Assembly (NCBI GenBank): GCA_038363925.1 | Contig: JAQQWL010000001.1 | Span: 186,001 to 250,000 of the forward strand | DNA: 64,000 nucleotides | Direction of reading: 5' to 3' | DNA from: Apiospora phragmitis | Taxonomy: Eukaryota; Ascomycota; Sordariomycetes; Amphisphaeriales; Apiosporaceae | In this document: positions 59,572-64,000 of the stretch, piece after piece | Layout: each line of letters opens with the position of its first letter | How positions within the stretch are numbered: the first letter of the stretch is position 1 | Position numbers and translations under genes: made by a program | The notes under the pieces: model-generated | Seen by the model: only the letters and a program-made list of their open reading frames with translations | The model's database searches: none | What the model was told of the DNA's origin: nothing

Positions 59572-61287
59572 AGTTTTGGGCTGGTTTTGCTTGGCAAGGC
59601 TGGGCTGGGCTGGGCTCTGGAACGACGAGATAAGAGGAAAAGGTCAAGTGCCGTCTTCTTTGATTGTTTAACCTGCTAGGCAAATCAGGCTTATCCATCC
59701 GATTGAATACATGGCTCGTCTAAAATCCAATAGTTATCAAGCAAGTCTCGACATGTTTGCCGGATTCGCTAGCAAGCAGCCGCCCATAATCTCTACAGCA
59801 GAACGGAGGATGATGAAAATAGAATGGCCAAATATCGTTGAATTCATGATGCTGCTATTAGACTCATTTGGGGAACGTAGGATATGGAATGTGGAGTTGG
59901 TGGCTGGGCTCTATACACTCCAAAAAGAGGTCAACCGTTTTTGTCCCTTGCTTTAATTCATTGCTCCTGCCGGCGGAAATGATATTGGATGGTCTGGTCT
60001 AGGCAACCTCAAGGCGTCGGGATCCTTTCCTCTTTTCAGCGGGGCCTTGTCACTCAATCATTCGCATATCGACAGTTACTGGGTGCAGGTGCTGCACATT
60101 GGTATGCACCCGGGTGGGCTTTCGTGATTTCAGATTGACCATACACCCATACAACAAAATCCCAATTTGCTTGCTACCGACCGACCGATACCTCGGCATC
60201 CGAGGACTTCACATGTATGTATCATATCATGTTCATCATTCTCCAAGGTGAAGAGAAGGGGACCGTGGTCGCGTCCTAACATCCGTACTCGTTTGTCTTG
60301 GAAATGGATAGAAAGATTAGGGAGCTGGGCATACTGCGACTATGCAGTAGCCTGGCTTGCTGGGCTATGTCGTAGCTTCTGGGCTCTCTGGGCAAGCCCA
60401 GGCTAACTCGGCAGGGCTTAGTTTTATGCTCAAAGCATCTCTCGGCATCGAACTTCATCAGTTGCCCATCCTGACAACTGAGACGCAATTTATGGAGATG
60501 ACGGCATGCAAAGTAGGTACGCCAATGGGAAGAAGGCAGGTGGTGTCAATGCCCTGCTCATCAAATGTCTCTCTCGTCCGGACGAATTAGCGTATGGGGC
60601 TGCCCCTCTTTCCGGCAGCTCCCTGTCGTCACTCTCTCTGCCGTTGTGAAGCTGGCATGCTGGCTTCAATTGACGGCCAGCTACTTATTACAGTGCTAGA
60701 GTGGCCAGCCAGCCACCAGCGGCGACGCAAAGAGAGCTCGAGCCAAGTCATTCCCCCAACCAACAAGGTCCAGTCAAGACCACCCAAGAAACCACCAAGC
60801 CAAGTCAAGGGAATGCACGCGACAGAAGGAATCATCAGTGGTTGAGGCTTCGTGGCATAATCCTACTTAGGTATTATCCGTATTACGCATACCTTTCATC
60901 ATTTGTTGTCCGACATACCTGTTTTACATATTTACTGTCTCGTCTTCGTCCTCCCCGAATATCGTGCACGTAGCCTCCGCCTCCTTCAGTACCTACCTTG
61001 TGCTGTATATGAGGTACTGTACACTTCTGGACGTACTGCTGCATATTTGTTTCCCGCTTTCTGCATTGACGGCCGCTCTCCATAAGTAGCCATCATCCCT
61101 GACCCAATAATATCATAACCGGGCCGACCCTGGCATACTTACAACATACATATCATACATCTTGCGACTTGCACCCTCGTCACCTCAACGTTTTCCCAAG
61201 GTCTTCATTTGGCATTGTCTTTTGAAGTGACCTCCTCACCAGCCATTTCTTCCTCACCCGCCCAGTACTAGTAAGCTCTTCGCGACC
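59572..61287. other. Divergent intergenic region
   Basis: Upstream of the methyltransferase (-) and acyl-CoA synthetase (+) genes. Contains short GGGCT tandem units near 59600-59620. Open frames up to 90 aa have no recognisable domain. Confidence 0.5.
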
Positions 61288-63451
61288 ATGGGGGATTGGC
61301 AAGATTCAAAGTACCGGACGATGCCTCTGCATCCTCGCATGTTGGGCAAGCCTCCCTGTTCCATCGAGACCCCCGAGTGCGAACCCGTCGAAGGCGAGAC
61401 CATCCCACGCCGACACCCCTTGGCCGCCGACCGCCTCATCTCGAAACCCGCCGATAACGTCTCCACCATCTACGAGCTTGTGCGCGTGAGCGCCGAGAAG
61501 TACGGCAATGCCAAGTGCATGGGCTCGCGCCGACTGGTGCGCACCCACCAGGAGACCAAGAAGGTCAAGAAGATGGTCGACGGCGTCGAGCAGCAGGTCG
61601 ACAAGAACTGGACTTTCTTCGAGCTGAGCAGTTACGAGTACCTGAGCTACAACGACTACGAGAAGCTGGTCTTGAACCTTGGCTCCGGCCTGCGAAAGTT
61701 GGGCATGCAAAAGGAAGATCGCGTCCACATCTTCGCCGCCACCAGCGCACACTGGCTGGGCATGTCGCACGGTGCCGCGTCCCAATCCATGCCCATCGTG
61801 ACTGCCTACGATACCCTCGGCAAAGAGGGCCTACGTCACTCCATGGTGGCCACCGGTGCCAAGGCCATCTTCCTCGACCCTCACCTGCTGCCAACGCTCG
61901 GCGACGTCCTGAAGGACGCCACCGACGTGCGCTATGTCATTTGGAACAGCCAGAACCAGGTCAAGCAAGAGCACATCAACAACCTGAAGAGCTCCTTCCC
62001 CAACGTCACCGTACTGAGCTTTAAGGAGCTCGAGAAGATGGGCAAGGAGAACCCTTACGAGCCCGTGCCTCCTCACCCCGATGACCTCTGCTGCATCATG
62101 TACACCTCGGGCTCCACTGGCACGCCCAAGGGTGTACCTCTGAAGCACAGCAATGTCGTTGCCGCCGTGGCTGGTGTGAGTGTGGTGGTGCAGCCCTTCA
62201 TCGGGCCTGGTGACGGCCTGTTGACCTACCTGCCTCTTGCCCATATCCTGGAATTCGTTTTCGAGAATGCTGCCATCTTCTGGGGCACCACCATGGGCTA
62301 CGGCAACCCCAAGACCTTGTCGGATACCTCGGTTCGAAACTGCGCCGGCGACATTCGGGAGTTCAAGCCCTCCGTGCTGGTTGGTGTACCGGCCGTCTGG
62401 GAGTCAGTAAAGAAGGGTATCACCGCAAAAGTTGCTGCTAGCGGAGGCATTGCGCAAAAGCTCTTCTGGGCTGCCATGTGGGCCAAGAGCCAACTGATGG
62501 CGGCAGGACTGCCCGGTTCTGGTTTGCTAGATGCCATCGTGTTCAAGAAAATCAAGGAAGCCACCGGTGGAAAGCTCAAGCTCTGCTTGAATGGTGGCGG
62601 TCCCGTCTCTCGTGACACGCAGCACTTCATCTCCATGGCGATAGCCCCCATGATATCGGCTACGGTCTCACCGAGACATGCGCCATGGGCACGCTCATGA
62701 ACCCTCAAGAATGGTCTGCCGACTCGCACGGTGCTATGCCGGCGTGTGTCGAAGTCAAGCTGGTCGACTTCCCCGATGCTGGCTATTTCGCGACGAACAC
62801 GCCCAACCCCCAAGGTGAGGTTTGGATCCGTGGGCCCTCCGTCATGAGGGGGTACTACGAGAACGAGAAGGAGACGGCCGAGGCTATCGCAACCGGAGGC
62901 TGGTTCAAGACGGGTGACATTGGCGAGTGGGACAAGAACGGCCACCTGAAGCTGATTGACCGCAAGAAGAACCTCGTCAAGACGCTCAATGGCGAGTACA
63001 TTGCTCTGGAGAAGCTCGAGTCCATCTACCGGTCCGCTTCCTTTGTTGGCAACATCTGCGTTTACGCCGATCAGCAAAAGGCCAAGCCCATCGCCATTAT
63101 TGTGCCCCTGGAGCCCGCGTTGAAGAAGCTTGCCCTGTCGATCGACGTCAAGGGAGACAGCCTCGAGGAGCTGGTCCACAACAAGAAGCTGCAAAATGCT
63201 GTGCTCAAGGAGCTCCAGAATGCAGGCCGCCAGGGAGGTCTGTCCGGCATTGAGATTATCGATGGCGTGGTCATGACGGACGAGGAATGGACTCCTCAGA
63301 ACGTAAGTTGATCCAGATTTCGCCGGCCAGAAATGTACAGCCATACTAACGCATTTTGTAGGGTCTGGTCACTGCTGCGCAAAAGCTCAACCGCAAGGGA
63401 ATCTTGGAGAAGTACAAGAAAGAGGTTGACGAGGCATACGGCTCCTCTTAA
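61288..63451 (+). CDS. Long-chain fatty acyl-CoA synthetase, Faa1/Faa4 type (one frameshift)
   Basis: An AMP-forming ligase that activates long-chain fatty acids with ATP and CoA for lipid synthesis, import or beta-oxidation. Exons 61288-63302 and 63362-63451 join to about 701 aa, the usual length for fungal Faa1/Faa4. Seen: the AMP-binding P-loop YTSGSTGTPKG (about residue 272), LPLAHILEFVFENAA, PSVLVGVPAVWESVKKGI and LNGGGPVSRDTQHFIS. The C-terminal domain has GGWFKTGDIGEWDKNGHLKL and IDRKKNLVKTLNGEYIALEKLES. The last exon ends RKGILEKYKKEVDEAYGSS. The frame breaks at 62656-62659 (ATATCGGCTACGG); adding one G restores ISGYGLTETCAMGTL, the adenylation motif itself. No peroxisomal PTS1 (the last three residues are GSS) and no signal peptide. 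Confidence 0.95.
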
Positions 63452-64000
63452 GCCCCTCGGCTGAGTGATACCCTTAACAGCAACAATGCTTCCGTGCAAC
63501 GTCCCGAATACCCCCGTGTTTTGTTTTGTTTTGTATGTATTTTGAGGGAGTGGAACAAGGAAACGAGGCAAAAGGACGTTATTGGTGTTGGAGGAGACCG
63601 AACCCTATGTAATGATATGCTAGCAAGTCTGAAGAGAGTTGAAACAAAAAGGACGAGATACTACCCAGTCTCACTGAGGAGGGGACACGTGCTATTATTG
63701 CCCTGCCGCCACGAGTCAGCCAGCGCATGCTTGCAGACCGGAATTGCCTCGTGATAGTGTCTAACTTCCGGCCGGATTCTTCGTAATTGGTGCAATTGAA
63801 TATCTGACTCTTGGTTGTTACTTCTCGAGCCTTCGTCTTCCTGCACATGGTGGGAGAAGAGATAACAGAAGTGAACAGGAGCAGAGGTTGTACTATTCTG
63901 TATAAACTTTGTATTATAATACCACCCCTCCAACTGATGAAGTTTGCTTGGAACCCAACATCGTCCATTTTCATCCCTTGCTCTGCCGCTGACAGTAAAA
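63452..64000. other. 3' region of the acyl-CoA synthetase gene to the window end
   Basis: Contains the 3' UTR with a TTTTGTTTTGTTTTG stretch (63519-63533). No gene is supported; overlapping minus-strand frames lack recognisable domains. Confidence 0.5.

Noticed and set aside
672..63451. Mass pseudogenisation of the region
   Set aside because: Outside the single indels the proteins are intact, with no premature stops or RIP-type mutations, including in conserved genes such as VPS15.
1..64000. CRISPR arrays, insertion sequences, bacterial operons
   Set aside because: The window is eukaryotic with spliceosomal introns; no regularly spaced repeats were seen.

Overview
The window is nuclear DNA of a filamentous ascomycete (Pezizomycotina, most likely Sordariomycetes). 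Coding regions are GC-rich. Introns are mostly 50-75 nt with GTAAGT/GTGAGT-type donors, CTAAC-like branch points and YAG acceptors. The proteins are typical of filamentous fungi (APSES/Bqt4, RTA1, Zn2Cys6 regulator, Fus1-like SH3 protein). A 3.5 kb AT-rich island has lost nearly all CpA/TpG, as repeat-induced point mutation (RIP) does. I cannot name the species.

Layout. 0-24.4 kb: PPG1-type phosphatase (+), Rho GDI (-), Bqt4-like APSES membrane protein (+), 3-hydroxyisobutyrate dehydrogenase (+), RTA1 membrane protein (+), small complex I-like subunit (-) divergent from mitoribosomal mL44 (+), mitochondrial-type cPLA2 lipase (-), acyltransferase-3 membrane protein (-) divergent from an Abhydrolase_2 esterase (+). 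24.4-32.7 kb: gene-poor island centred on a RIP-degraded LTR retrotransposon with a legible Gag remnant. 32.7-49.3 kb: Fus1-like TM-SH3 protein (+), a doubtful small ORF (-), Vps15 (+), tRNA-Gln(CUG) (-), transglutaminase-like proline-rich protein (-), F-box protein (+). 49.7-57.3 kb: DHA2-type MFS exporter (-) divergent from a Zn2Cys6 regulator (+), then a small tail-anchored-like protein (+). 58-64 kb: a foldback/MITE-like inverted repeat, an Rkm5-type methyltransferase (-) and a long-chain acyl-CoA synthetase (+).

Most genes are housekeeping: signalling (PPG1, Rho GDI), autophagy/endosomal PI3-kinase (Vps15), mitochondria (HIBADH, mL44, complex I-like subunit, cPLA2) and lipid metabolism (acyl-CoA synthetase, cPLA2, acyltransferase, RTA1). 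The more accessory parts are the MFS/Zn-cluster pair and the genes beside the RIP island.

The most important observation for anyone using this sequence: 12 of 19 well-supported protein genes are interrupted by small indels, 16 in all, about half gains and half losses, many in short homopolymers. They hit deeply conserved genes such as PPG1 and Vps15. Uncorrected sequencing or assembly indels explain this better than mass pseudogenisation. Automatic gene models built on this sequence will be truncated or will contain false introns. I found no convincing undescribed biological system.
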